64,000 nt of DNA from Anderseniella sp963700885 (lineage in GTDB: Bacteria > Pseudomonadota > Alphaproteobacteria > Rhizobiales > Aestuariivirgaceae): NCBI GenBank assembly GCA_963700885.1, contig CAVOZJ010000002.1:248001-312000 (forward strand). The letters are read 5' to 3'. Shown in pieces: positions 44,390 to 53,035 of the stretch. Each line of letters starts with the position of its first letter. Positions within the stretch are counted from its first letter, which is position 1. The notes beneath the pieces are model-generated. The model was not told where the DNA came from and ran no database searches. It saw only the letters and a list, made by a program, of their open reading frames with translations. The translations under genes were made by a program, and so were the position numbers.

Positions 44390-46288
44390 TCAGCCGGTGA
44401 CAGCGTGGTCAGTTTCGACATCTGCCTGACCGCCGGTCTGAAGACGGATGTATTCGGCGAATTCGCTGATTACGACCGATGCCAGCGATGTTTGGGGAAT
44501 TGCCTTGCCGAACAGGTAGCCCTGGGAAAAGTCGCAACCGAGATCTGCAACCCGCGTGGCGTGGTCTTCCGTTTCAATGCCTTCCGCGGTCACTTTCATG
44601 TCCAGCATGCGTCCGACATCGACAATCTTGGCCAGCAGGGCCCTGGCCTTCGAGCTGTGATCAGAGGCCCTGATGAATGCCTGATCAATTTTCAGCTTGT
44701 CGAAGCTGAAGCGCCACAAGTAGTTGAGACTGGAATATCCGGTACCGAAATCATCCAGGGCGATCTTGATTCCGAGCGCCTGCAACTGGGCCAGCTGATC
44801 AAATACGGGATCTGCATCGCCAATCATGATGCTTTCAGTTACTTCCAGCTCGATCCTGCCGGGATCAATGCGTGCATCGTCCAGAATTTTCCTTACCTCC
44901 GAAACAAGGTTTCCGGAATTGAACTGCTGAACGGACAAATTGACGGCCATGCTGATGTGGCGCGGCAGTCCTGCGACTGTCTTGCAGGCTTCGCGCAGTG
45001 TCCACAGGCCGATTTCCTCAATGCGTCCGATGCGTTCAGCAACGGGAATGAACTTGTCCGGTCCAATTGATTCACCGTCAGCCGTGGTCAGCCGGATCAA
45101 CGCCTCGAAGCTGTTCAGTTTGCGGGTCCTGGAATTGACCACGGGTTGGTAATGAAGTTCGAAGTCATTGTTCAGGCAGGCTTCCTCGACAACTGCCGCG
45201 ACGCGGTCAATCTCCTGGAACCTGACAACCGTATCGCTGTCGTAGGATATCAGTTGATGTCCGCCATTGGTTTTCGCTGCACGCAGGGCCAGTTCGGCGT
45301 TGCGGTGCAACTGGTCGCTGGAGTGAAGGCCTGCGGTTGATGTGGCCGCCCCGATGCTGGCGGATAACCTGATGACATTCTGACCAAAATTGAATGGTTG
45401 CGAGAACACCTGCTGCAGGGTTCTGTGTATGCGACTGCCGTTTCTGTCATCGGCAATAATGCCGAAAGTATCGCCGCTGATATGAGTACAGACAACAGCA
45501 TCGCCGCAGGCAAGGCGCAGCCGTTCAGCGACCAGTCTCAGCAACATGTCACCAACGGTGTTGCCCAGGCGCTCGTTTATCTGGGTAAAACGGTCAAGAT
45601 TGAGCAGGTACAGATTGGTCGTGGTGTGCTGGGCGATTTCCTGAGAGTGAGACAAGGACAGCATTTCCATAAATGCAAGCTGGTTTGGAATGCCTGTCAT
45701 GACATTGCGCTGCATCACGCGGTTTGTATTGCGCAGCGCTTCCTGTCGCGAATTGATGCGGACCAGCATGCTCATAAACAGGAGAATGCCGATCGCAAAC
45801 GAGAATATTATTCCGAACCTGAGTGCTCCGTTCATAAGCAAACCGTGGATCGCGCTGGTGTCTACATCTGACGTGATCGTGCCAATTTGCCTGCCGCCGC
45901 TGACGATGGGCAAGGTGATCTGGGTGTGATATCGCTGGTTGGCCGTGGCAGCCTGCACATCGGCCTTGCCGGCCCAGGCTCTCAAGTCACCATCTGTGTC
46001 ATAGATGCGGTACCCCACAACAGGCGGGGAGAGCCGAATGTTGCCAGGGTTGGCGAGCGGATGTGAGTTTGCCTTCGGGGTGGTCAGCAGTTCGGGAAGT
46101 TCAGGCGCACTTCCTGCAACCTGCATGGACCAGGTGTGAGCCAGTTCTGAAGCCTGCTGGCGAACCAGTCTGTCAATTTCATGCTGTGCGAAGTTGATGC
46201 CGGCAACCAGTAACAGGGCACCAACACAGGATAGAAACGCATTTGCGAGAAAATGCGGTGTTTTCCTGAACCTGAAGACCTTTAGCAA
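44390..46288 (-). CDS. Membrane GGDEF(degenerate)-EAL protein, probable c-di-GMP phosphodiesterase
   Basis: A 632-residue inner-membrane signalling protein. Two spans (about 14-36 and 157-178) enclose a periplasmic sensor. The GGDEF-like domain carries SGDTF (271-275) in place of GGDEF, so cyclase activity is unlikely. The EAL domain is intact: FEALIRL (395-397), NLSVQQF, ELEVTES, and DDFGTGYSS (512-520). The protein should therefore degrade c-di-GMP, with the GGDEF domain perhaps regulatory. The only usable start is a TTG at 46288. Its stop lies 14 nt from that of purA. Confidence 0.88.
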   Translation of the reverse strand: MLKVFRFRKTPHFLANAFLSCVGALLLVAGINFAQHEIDRLVRQQASELAHTWSMQVAGSAPELPELLTTPKANSHPLANPGNIRLSPPVVGYRIYDTDGDLRAWAGKADVQAATANQRYHTQITLPIVSGGRQIGTITSDVDTSAIHGLLMNGALRFGIIFSFAIGILLFMSMLVRINSRQEALRNTNRVMQRNVMTGIPNQLAFMEMLSLSHSQEIAQHTTTNLYLLNLDRFTQINERLGNTVGDMLLRLVAERLRLACGDAVVCTHISGDTFGIIADDRNGSRIHRTLQQVFSQPFNFGQNVIRLSASIGAATSTAGLHSSDQLHRNAELALRAAKTNGGHQLISYDSDTVVRFQEIDRVAAVVEEACLNNDFELHYQPVVNSRTRKLNSFEALIRLTTADGESIGPDKFIPVAERIGRIEEIGLWTLREACKTVAGLPRHISMAVNLSVQQFNSGNLVSEVRKILDDARIDPGRIELEVTESIMIGDADPVFDQLAQLQALGIKIALDDFGTGYSSLNYLWRFSFDKLKIDQAFIRASDHSSKARALLAKIVDVGRMLDMKVTAEGIETEDHATRVADLGCDFSQGYLFGKAIPQTSLASVVISEFAEYIRLQTGGQADVETDHAVTG

Positions 46289-46455
46289 AGCCCATACAAC
46301 TGAAAATCCAGCCGCCCCCGATGTTCATGCGTGACTTCACACAATAACAGTCCGGAGTTTCGAAAAAGTAACTTTCCGATCAGTTCGTATTCTATTTGGG
46401 ATAGTCAGATATTTACAGAATCAGTTTCACAACTTTTCGATAATCTATTGCCGGG

Positions 46456-47340
46456 TCATCCCAGCATTTCAGCTGACGCCTTTCTGACGGCCTTTTCCAC
46501 TTTTTCGTAGGCTTTTACCTCGATCTGGCGAATGCGTTCGCGTGACACGTCGAACTCCTGGGACAGGTCTTCAAGCGTCAACGGGTCTTCCGACAGGCGA
46601 CGGGCTTCAAAAACACGCCGCTCGCGCTCGTTTAGCCCGTTCATGGCCTGATGCAACAACTTGGAGCGCATGTCCTGCTCTTCACTCTGTTCATAGGCCA
46701 CATCCGGCGTTTCGGCATCATCGACGAGCCAGTCCTGCCACTCTCCGCCAGCTTCACCGTCTCTTGACAAGGGTGCGTTGAGCGATGCATCACCGCCAAG
46801 ACGCCGGTTCATGGACACGACATCCTGTTCCGGAACTCCCAGGCGGGTTGCGATCTCGGTTACCTGTTCAGGATTCAGGTCACCGTCTTCCAGTGCCTGT
46901 ATCTGTCCCTTCACCTTGCGCAGTTTGAAGAACAGTTTTTTCTGACTGGCTGTTGTGCCCATCTTGACCAGCGACCATGACCGCAGCACATACTCCTGGA
47001 TGGACGCCTTGATCCACCACATCGCGTAGGTTGCCAGGCGAAAACCTCTTTCAGGTTCAAAACGCTTGACGGCCTGCATGAGCCCGACATTGCCTTCAGA
47101 TATCACTTCCGACACCGGCAGGCCGTAGCCGCGGTAACCCATGGCAATCTTGGCCACCAGACGCAAATGACTGGTTACAAGTTTGTGCGCTGCATCACGG
47201 TCTTCATTATCGCGCCAGTTTTTGGCTAGCGTGTATTCCTCGTCCGGTTGCAACATGGGGAATTTACGGATTTCCTGCAGATAACGCTGCAAGCCGCTTT
47301 CACCGGCCAATACCGGCAGATTACTACCTGTTGTTGCCAT
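46456..47340 (-). CDS. rpoH: RNA polymerase heat-shock sigma factor RpoH
   Basis: Sigma-32 type factor of 294 residues. Region 2 contains the RpoH signature block SEGNVGLMQAVKRFEP, RLATYAMWWIKASIQEYVLR and SWSLVKMGTTASQKKLFF, the last being the RpoH box used in core binding and degradation. The region 4 helix-turn-helix is LEDLSQEFDVSRERIRQIE. The ATG at 47340 is preferred to a GTG at 47355 because AAAGG lies 8-12 nt upstream of it. The upstream gap holds a perfect inverted repeat. The FtsH protease that often turns over RpoH is encoded in the same window. Confidence 0.95.
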   Translation of the reverse strand: MATTGSNLPVLAGESGLQRYLQEIRKFPMLQPDEEYTLAKNWRDNEDRDAAHKLVTSHLRLVAKIAMGYRGYGLPVSEVISEGNVGLMQAVKRFEPERGFRLATYAMWWIKASIQEYVLRSWSLVKMGTTASQKKLFFKLRKVKGQIQALEDGDLNPEQVTEIATRLGVPEQDVVSMNRRLGGDASLNAPLSRDGEAGGEWQDWLVDDAETPDVAYEQSEEQDMRSKLLHQAMNGLNERERRVFEARRLSEDPLTLEDLSQEFDVSRERIRQIEVKAYEKVEKAVRKASAEMLG

Positions 47341-47382
47341 TCCTGTACCTTTCACCCGATAAAAAGGGGAGTTCTGCCCTGA

Positions 47383-47400
47383 CTTATATCAGGATATAAG
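47383..47400 (-). promoter_or_regulatory. Perfect inverted repeat in the rpoH leader
   Basis: CTTATATC-AG-GATATAAG is an exact 8-bp palindrome 43 nt upstream of the rpoH start codon. It may be a protein operator or a small hairpin in the rpoH mRNA leader. It is short and A/T-rich, so specificity needs testing. Confidence 0.4.
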
Positions 47401-47488
47401 CCCAAAAGCTTCCAGTTTAAAGGTAACGACTGCCTGAACAGGATTACAGTTTGGTCATGAATTAGAATTATTGATCTTTACGTAAACG

Positions 47489-48478
47489 TCAAATTACGTC
47501 CAACAAGTTCTGCATTTCAACTGGCAGCCCGGAGTGAAACAACATCGCTTCCCCGGTTTCAGGGTGCCGGAAACCCAGACTTTCAGCATGCAGTGCCTGC
47601 CGGGACAGGCTGGCGAGACTTTCTCGGGCTGCATGATTGAGCTTGCTGGCCGAAGCAGCGTTGCCGGATCCGTAAACACTGTCTCCCAGCAGGGGATGAC
47701 CGATATAGGCCATGTGAACCCGGATCTGGTGGGTTCTGCCGGTTTCCAGACTGCACCGCACAAGGGTGGCCACCACTTCGCGTGAATTTGCCGGCAGTGT
47801 ACGTATGGTTTCGTAATGTGTGATTGCCCGGCGGCCACCTGACTTTGCTACCGCCATCCTGATCCGGCTGGAGGTACTGCGTGCTATCAGGGTATCGATA
47901 GTGCCGCGGCGCGGTTGCGGTTCACGCCAGACCAGTGCCAGATACTTTCTGGACAACCTGCCATCACGGCCATGAGCGGCAAACTGTTCCGATAACAACC
48001 GGTGGGCCTTGTCGGTCTTTGCGACCACCAGCAAGCCTGAAGTCTCCTTGTCGAGGCGGTGAACAATGCCGGGCCTCCTGACGCCGCCGATACCTGACAG
48101 GCTGCTGCCGCAATGTGCGATCAGGGCGTTGACGAGCGTTCCTGTCCAGTTGCCGGGACCGGGATGCACCACCAGACCGGCCGGCTTGTCGACGACAACA
48201 ATCGCTTCATCTTCATGTACGATACTGAGTGCAATGTCTTCGGCGAGAGGTTCGGGGTCTTCAGGTTCCGGCAGAAGTACGCAAACCACGGATCCGGGTT
48301 TGACCTTGAAAGAGGCGTCGACTATTGATGTGCCGTCCACATTCACATGGCCTTGCGATATAAGCATCTGGAAGCGGGCACGGGAAAGGTCGCTACTGGC
48401 TTGACCGAGTAGTTTGTCCAGCCGTTCGGCGGCTGGTCCTTCGTGGGTTAGTTCAAACTTTTCTTCCGGATCAGACAT
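47489..48478 (-). CDS. rluD: RluA/RluD family 23S rRNA pseudouridine synthase
   Basis: A 329-residue pseudouridine synthase. An S4 domain (ERLDKLLGQASSDLSRARFQ) precedes the catalytic core, whose active-site Asp lies in PGIVHRLDKETSGLLVVAK. The HQIRVH motif and GDSVYG complete the family pattern. Its start codon shares two bases with that of the divergent gene at 48477. It is followed by rpoH on the same strand, as in other alphaproteobacteria. RluD-type enzymes modify helix 69 of 23S rRNA. Confidence 0.9.
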   Translation of the reverse strand: MSDPEEKFELTHEGPAAERLDKLLGQASSDLSRARFQMLISQGHVNVDGTSIVDASFKVKPGSVVCVLLPEPEDPEPLAEDIALSIVHEDEAIVVVDKPAGLVVHPGPGNWTGTLVNALIAHCGSSLSGIGGVRRPGIVHRLDKETSGLLVVAKTDKAHRLLSEQFAAHGRDGRLSRKYLALVWREPQPRRGTIDTLIARSTSSRIRMAVAKSGGRRAITHYETIRTLPANSREVVATLVRCSLETGRTHQIRVHMAYIGHPLLGDSVYGSGNAASASKLNHAARESLASLSRQALHAESLGFRHPETGEAMLFHSGLPVEMQNLLDVI

Positions 48479-48845
48479 GGCCAGTAATCAAACTTCAAAA
48501 AACTCGGCAAGGCTCGATGATGATGATGACCTGCCGGCAGGAAGTTCACCGGGGTTTGTCTTTCTCAAGATCGCGGTTTACGTGATGGGCCTGATGATTG
48601 TAGCCGGTTTTGCCTTTCTTATCTACACACTGGTCAACCGGGCCAGTACGCTTGAACCTCGGCTGGCGGGTGCGGAAGAGGCGATTGAACTGGCAGTGGG
48701 TCCGGGTGAAACTGTGCAGTCGGTGTCACTGGACAGAGGCTCACTGGCCATTCACGTGCGCCGGCCTGATGGAAGCGATGCCATCATCGTCTACAGCCTG
48801 GCGCGACAGGGTGTCGTGCAACGGGTCAACGTCAAGCCGCAATAG
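48477..48845 (+). CDS. DUF6476-like single-span membrane protein
   Basis: A 122-residue protein. An acidic cytoplasmic head (SARLDDDDDLPAGSS) is followed by one transmembrane helix (FLKIAVYVMGLMIVAGFAFLIYTLV, quoted in part) and an outer C-terminal beta-rich domain. Proteins with this layout occur next to rluD in alphaproteobacteria and are annotated as DUF6476; no function is known. The ATG at 48477 overlaps the rluD start (CATG read both ways). Confidence 0.7.
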   Translation: MASNQTSKNSARLDDDDDLPAGSSPGFVFLKIAVYVMGLMIVAGFAFLIYTLVNRASTLEPRLAGAEEAIELAVGPGETVQSVSLDRGSLAIHVRRPDGSDAIIVYSLARQGVVQRVNVKPQ

Positions 48846-48859
48846 CGCCCGCCGGCGGG

Positions 48860-50209
48860 TTATGTATTGCCCGACGCATCGCTGTGCAGTGCACGTATGC
48901 GTTGTGCAAGTGAGATGATGTTATTGTTTCCCGCGCCCGATCCGGCCGGAATTGCCTTGCCGGACAACTGAACTTTTTCCTGAACGGAGACTGTAACTTC
49001 CGGCGAGGTATCCGGCAGCTTCACATCAGGCAGCGCCACGGATAACGCCGTTCCGGTCGACATTGGCAGGTCAGCGGATTTGCCTGCATCCGCACCTGTT
49101 GTTTCGGATGACTTGTCTGAAGAATTGCCCTTGGCGGCATCCGCAACGCCGGATTTCGATGATGTATTGTCAGTTCTGCTGGACCGTGTTGCCGGTTTTT
49201 TTCCCTTTCCGGTGTTGCCGGTCTCCGACGCTGACGCACCGGCCGGCCGTGCAGCTATTTCATCGTCAATACCCAAACTGGTCTGACTGGTACTCCACAT
49301 CTTGTCCAGCCGGGACAACTCTTCTGTCAGGGCCTCGGTTTCGCGCTCGGTTTCAATTATCTTCTGTTCAAGTTGATTGCCTGCCGCAGCGTCTTTGGAC
49401 TTGAACGGCAGGTCTTCATCGGAGAAATTGGATTTTGCATCTTTCTGCTTGCCTTTCGCCTTGCTGGAAGCTGTGGCTCTGGCATCGGCCTCACGGGACC
49501 GCTTTATCTGTTCACGCAGGATGGTCAACTCGTCCTGCTGCACAGACAAATCCTGCCGCTGTTCGTCAATCTGGCGGGTCAGGTCGTTCATTTCCTCAAT
49601 GCGCTGGCGCAATCTTTGCTGGGCACTTTCAAATTTCGATGATGCCATTCCGGTCAGGTCGGCGATGGCCGGAGGAGAATCATTTTTCAGGGTCTCGATG
49701 ATGAACCACTGGTCTGCGACCTTGGCGTCTGCGACTTTCAGTTTGCCCTGCAGTTCAATGGATATTTCTTCCCTGGTCTGCAACAGGTCCTTCGCCTGCT
49801 GGAGCAGTTCAGTCCGGTCTGTCAGTTCGCGCTCCAGGGCGGTTATCTGCATGCGCAGATTGTCGGCGTCCTCGTCGCGCTTGGCAATTTTGTCATCGCG
49901 CCGGCGAACTTCATCAGCCAGATGCTCGATGCGATTGCGATTTCTTGATGCTTCGGCCATTTGTTCGGCCATGCGGGTCTTCAGATCATCGAGCCGCAAC
50001 TGCAGGCGGCGGCCCTGCATGGCGTATTCCGCCTTCAACCGGTCCCGGTCGGCCCTCAATTCGGCGATGGCTGACGGTGCGCGACGTTCAACCCGGCGTT
50101 TTCCCAGGCTAACCGCGTAGGTCCAAAGCCCGCGTACTACAAGCAAACCAACCAGAAGTGCACCTACAAACCCCAGTGCAACAAGCATAATCGTCTCAAT
50201 TTGAGACAT
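48860..50209 (-). CDS. Membrane-anchored coiled-coil protein
   Basis: A 449-residue protein with one N-terminal span (IMLVALGFVGALLVGLLVV) and a basic stop (GKRRVERR). A long coiled coil follows (about 45-245) and then a low-complexity Ser/Thr/Lys/Ala-rich tail. The ATG at 50209 has GGAGGAAC directly before it. No enzymatic motif is seen. It resembles structural or scaffold membrane proteins of unknown role in Rhizobiales. It is convergent with the DUF6476-like gene and downstream of eipA on the same strand, 291 nt away. Confidence 0.75.
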   Translation of the reverse strand: MSQIETIMLVALGFVGALLVGLLVVRGLWTYAVSLGKRRVERRAPSAIAELRADRDRLKAEYAMQGRRLQLRLDDLKTRMAEQMAEASRNRNRIEHLADEVRRRDDKIAKRDEDADNLRMQITALERELTDRTELLQQAKDLLQTREEISIELQGKLKVADAKVADQWFIIETLKNDSPPAIADLTGMASSKFESAQQRLRQRIEEMNDLTRQIDEQRQDLSVQQDELTILREQIKRSREADARATASSKAKGKQKDAKSNFSDEDLPFKSKDAAAGNQLEQKIIETERETEALTEELSRLDKMWSTSQTSLGIDDEIAARPAGASASETGNTGKGKKPATRSSRTDNTSSKSGVADAAKGNSSDKSSETTGADAGKSADLPMSTGTALSVALPDVKLPDTSPEVTVSVQEKVQLSGKAIPAGSGAGNNNIISLAQRIRALHSDASGNT

Positions 50210-50500
50210 AGTTCCTCCAGCGGGCAATGACCACATAATTGTCGGATGAGGGCCAGACCGGCGGTGTTCCACAAACGACTAACAGTTGGTAAATACTGCA
50301 ATCCCCGTGTCTATCCAGATTGCCAGAAATTCAATCGTAGTACACTGCACGAATGCTGTGAAGGTTAATTGTGCGATAACCCCTGTTTATCGTGTTGAAG
50401 CCGAATGTTGTCACCGGCATTCGGGCCACTGGCAGCGCAACCGGGCGGCATTTCGCTCGTCCCGGTTGCCGGCGGTGCAGCGGGTACCGGTGCCTGCAGA

Positions 50501-51136
50501 TCAAAACGGATTCAAAGTGGGGGACTCGGTGTATTTCAGATAACCTACATTGGCACCCAGGCGGGCTCCGACACCGGTGCGTATGGGCGCCAGTTTCAGT
50601 TGCTCATTTGACTGAAAGTTAACGCCAAGGCCACCGACCATGTAGGCAGATCCCTCGATGCCGATGAAACGGTCATAGATCTGGTGTTCCCGGTTGATGT
50701 TGTAGACCAGAACCAGCACCCGCGATCCATTGCCGCCGAGATCAAAACCTACAGACGGGCCTTGCCAGTAAAGCTTCTTCCTGGTGCCGTCCTTCATGAA
50801 CAGGGTGCCTTCGCCATAGCGCAGGCCGCCGAAAAATGCGCCGGCGGCCTCTTCGCCAATGATGTAGCCCGAAGGACGTCCTGCCTGTGAGAAGACGGTT
50901 TCCACAGCCTGGGCCACTCCCTTGGTGGTGGTGCCAAACCAGCGGTGGCCACCGTGAACGATCTCTTCGGAGCTGTAGGTGCCGGCGTCGTCCTGGTCAT
51001 ATGGCTGGCTCGACCGGGGCGTGCCGTCATCAATGTCGGAACCGCGCGCGAAGGCGTGATTTTCAAGTCCTGACATTACTGACAATGTAGTGATGGAGAG
51101 GCTCGCAAAGGCTGCGAGCGCCAGAATTCGTTTCAT
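50501..51136 (-). CDS. eipA: EipA/DUF1134 family envelope protein
   Basis: A 211-residue secreted protein. The signal peptide is followed by the DUF1134 core (IVHGGHRWFGTTTKGVAQ, PSGYIIGEEAAGAFFGGLRY, GEGTLFMKDG, YWQGPSVGFDLGGNGSRV). In Brucella, EipA supports envelope integrity and its gene is controlled by CtrA. A CtrA box is not clear here, although TTAACGG lies near 51222. The ATG at 51136 follows GGTGAG. Confidence 0.85.
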   Translation of the reverse strand: MKRILALAAFASLSITTLSVMSGLENHAFARGSDIDDGTPRSSQPYDQDDAGTYSSEEIVHGGHRWFGTTTKGVAQAVETVFSQAGRPSGYIIGEEAAGAFFGGLRYGEGTLFMKDGTRKKLYWQGPSVGFDLGGNGSRVLVLVYNINREHQIYDRFIGIEGSAYMVGGLGVNFQSNEQLKLAPIRTGVGARLGANVGYLKYTESPTLNPF

Positions 51137-51290
51137 TTGTTTTACTCACCTGATACTGACAAAATCGTGCGACTGCCCGGCCATCATGGACAGTAACTCA
51201 CCTCAGTATGCGGGATGATGCGTTAACGGAGTGTATACGATTAACAAAATGCTGCCGAAACAGTTATCATTGCACCAAACATGCCTGACC

Positions 51291-52100
51291 CTAGCAGCCA
51301 TGTGCCGACACGGATGCTATGAAGGCGGGATTGTCGAAGCCACGATGGGCCTTGCCATACCGCAGCACGGGACCAGTTGCCTCAAAGACCTCACCACCGG
51401 CTGCTGCCAGCACCGCGTGGCCAGCGGCAGTGTCCCACTCCATTGTGCGGCCAAAGCGGGGATAAAGGTGCGCCTTGCCACTTGCCAGCAGGCAAAACTT
51501 CAGCGACGAACCAGCCGGCACAATTTCAGCCACATCGCGTTCTGCCAGCCAGGCATCGGTTTTCTCATCGCGATGCGAGCGGCTGGCCACCACTTTTATG
51601 TTTGCAGCCGGTAACCCGGGACAGAAGATGCGCTGCAGCGCCGGTGCATCCGGAAAAGGTTGAGCAGCATCCAGGTTGATCTGGAACGCGCCCGATTCCT
51701 GTTCGCCTGCATAAAGCATCGACAATGCAGGCGCATAAACGACACCTGCAATGGGCGCGCCATCACGCACCAGCGCGATGTTGACGGTGAATTCGCCATT
51801 GCGGCTGATGAATTCACGCGTGCCGTCAAGCGGATCAACCAGATAGAATTCGGAAGTTACCCTCGGTATTGCACCAGCTGCTGCGGCTTCCTCGGCAATG
51901 ATGTTTGCAGTTGGCGCGACCTGCGCGAGGCCCTCCAGTATGATGGCTTCGGCTGCAATATCGGCCTCGGTTACCGGTGAAGCGTCGGCCTTGCTGGTGA
52001 CTTCGAAACCGCCATTGTAAATCTGCATGATGCGCGCACCTGCGGCATGGGCAATTTTCATGAGCGAGAGCAGATGCCGCGATGGTTCAGAAGGGGTCAT
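51291..52100 (-). CDS. cysQ: 3'(2'),5'-bisphosphate nucleotidase CysQ
   Basis: CysQ hydrolyses PAP from sulfate assimilation, releasing AMP. In its 269 residues the metal-binding Glu lies in IIAEEAAA, the DPLDGTREF motif near residue 95 binds metal and phosphate, and the second Asp is in MEWDTAAGHAVL. It belongs to the inositol monophosphatase superfamily. The ATG at 52100 is the start. It is divergent from chpT, with 194 nt between them carrying three GANTC sites. Confidence 0.9.
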   Translation of the reverse strand: MTPSEPSRHLLSLMKIAHAAGARIMQIYNGGFEVTSKADASPVTEADIAAEAIILEGLAQVAPTANIIAEEAAAAGAIPRVTSEFYLVDPLDGTREFISRNGEFTVNIALVRDGAPIAGVVYAPALSMLYAGEQESGAFQINLDAAQPFPDAPALQRIFCPGLPAANIKVVASRSHRDEKTDAWLAERDVAEIVPAGSSLKFCLLASGKAHLYPRFGRTMEWDTAAGHAVLAAAGGEVFEATGPVLRYGKAHRGFDNPAFIASVSAHGC

Positions 52101-52178
52101 GAACTTGATTCGGTTCGAATTTTCACAAAATTGACTTTGCCGTAAACAGGGTCCGGGGTGTTCTGTAGTTGAATTGTT

Positions 52179-52249
52179 GAGTCAGAACAAGGTGTTGAGT
52201 CAAACCCAGCATGCCGGGTTGGCAGGGGCTTGCCGGGCCCGTTAGACTC
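52179..52249. promoter_or_regulatory. GANTC cluster upstream of chpT
   Basis: GAGTC (52179), GAGTC (52197) and GACTC (52245) lie within 71 bp upstream of chpT. GANTC is the target of the cell-cycle methylase CcrM in alphaproteobacteria, and methylation state controls several cell-cycle promoters. The first two sites sit in a direct repeat TGTTGAGTCA. Confidence 0.4.
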
Positions 52250-52294
52250 TGCTCGACAGCACATCACGAAACAACGGTCAGGGGGCCTTACTTT

Positions 52295-52933
52295 ATGAAA
52301 TTCAACACTGTGTTGAGTGATCTCGACCTCGCGGCACTGCTTTGCTCGAAAGTCTGCCACGATGTAATTTCGCCGGTCGGCGCCATCGCCAACGGGCTTG
52401 AGGTGCTGGAGGAGGAAACGGATGCCGAAATGCGCGAAATTGCTTTTGATCTGGTTCGCCGCTCGGCGGTTCAGGCATCGGCAAAACTGCAGTTCTGCCG
52501 CATCGCGTTCGGAGCTGCAGGTTCCGCCGGCTCCAGCATAGATACAGGTGATGCAGAAGACGTCGCAAAAAAGTTCATCGGCGAAGACAAGGTAACCCTT
52601 GAGTGGGAAGTGCCGCGTGAAATTCGCCCCAAGAACCAGGTGAAACTGATGCTTAACCTGGTGATGCTGGCGGTTTCCTCGATCCCGCGCGGCGGCAGGA
52701 TTACCCTCGCGGCACCGGAAGCAGGCGGACTGACCGCCCGGGCTGAAGGCAAGAATGCCAGGGTACCGGAAAAAACGCTGGCCATGCTGCAAGGTGACGC
52801 CCAGCTGGACACCATGGATGCCCGCCTGGCCCAGGTGTATTACACTCTCAGGCTGGCCGATGCATGCGAACTGGATTTAACCGCCGCTGCCGCTGGTGAA
52901 GATGCGGTCATGTATTACGCTCTTCCTGCCTGA
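52295..52933 (+). CDS. chpT: Histidine phosphotransferase ChpT
   Basis: ChpT passes phosphate from the CckA kinase to CtrA and CpdR. The 212-residue product has the phosphorylated His in SKVCHDVISPVGAIANGLEV, followed by a helical DHp-like hairpin and a degenerate ATPase-like domain. The ATG at 52295 gives the family N-terminus (MKFNTVLSDLDLAALL). It is convergent with ctrA, with a shared terminator between them, so the phosphodonor and its target are neighbours here. Confidence 0.88.
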   Translation: MKFNTVLSDLDLAALLCSKVCHDVISPVGAIANGLEVLEEETDAEMREIAFDLVRRSAVQASAKLQFCRIAFGAAGSAGSSIDTGDAEDVAKKFIGEDKVTLEWEVPREIRPKNQVKLMLNLVMLAVSSIPRGGRITLAAPEAGGLTARAEGKNARVPEKTLAMLQGDAQLDTMDARLAQVYYTLRLADACELDLTAAAAGEDAVMYYALPA

Positions 52934-52943
52934 CCACGGCAAC

Positions 52944-52974
52944 AAAAAAACCCCCGGCAGAGCCTCGCCGGGGG
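52944..52974 (-). terminator. Rho-independent terminator of ctrA
   Basis: CCCCCGGC pairs with GCCGGGGG (8 bp, 8-nt loop). On the minus strand it is followed by seven T, so it ends ctrA transcription; it may also stop readthrough from chpT. Confidence 0.9.
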
Positions 52975-53035
52975 TATTCTGCGACATCGTGATGCCTGCG
53001 GCATCATTCAGGTCCGCACGTATTCTTGTATTCGC

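Noticed and set aside
49377..50120. Plus-strand frame inside the coiled-coil gene
   Set aside because: Ser/Arg/Cys-rich mirror of a coiled coil; the minus strand has a good ribosome site and a membrane anchor.
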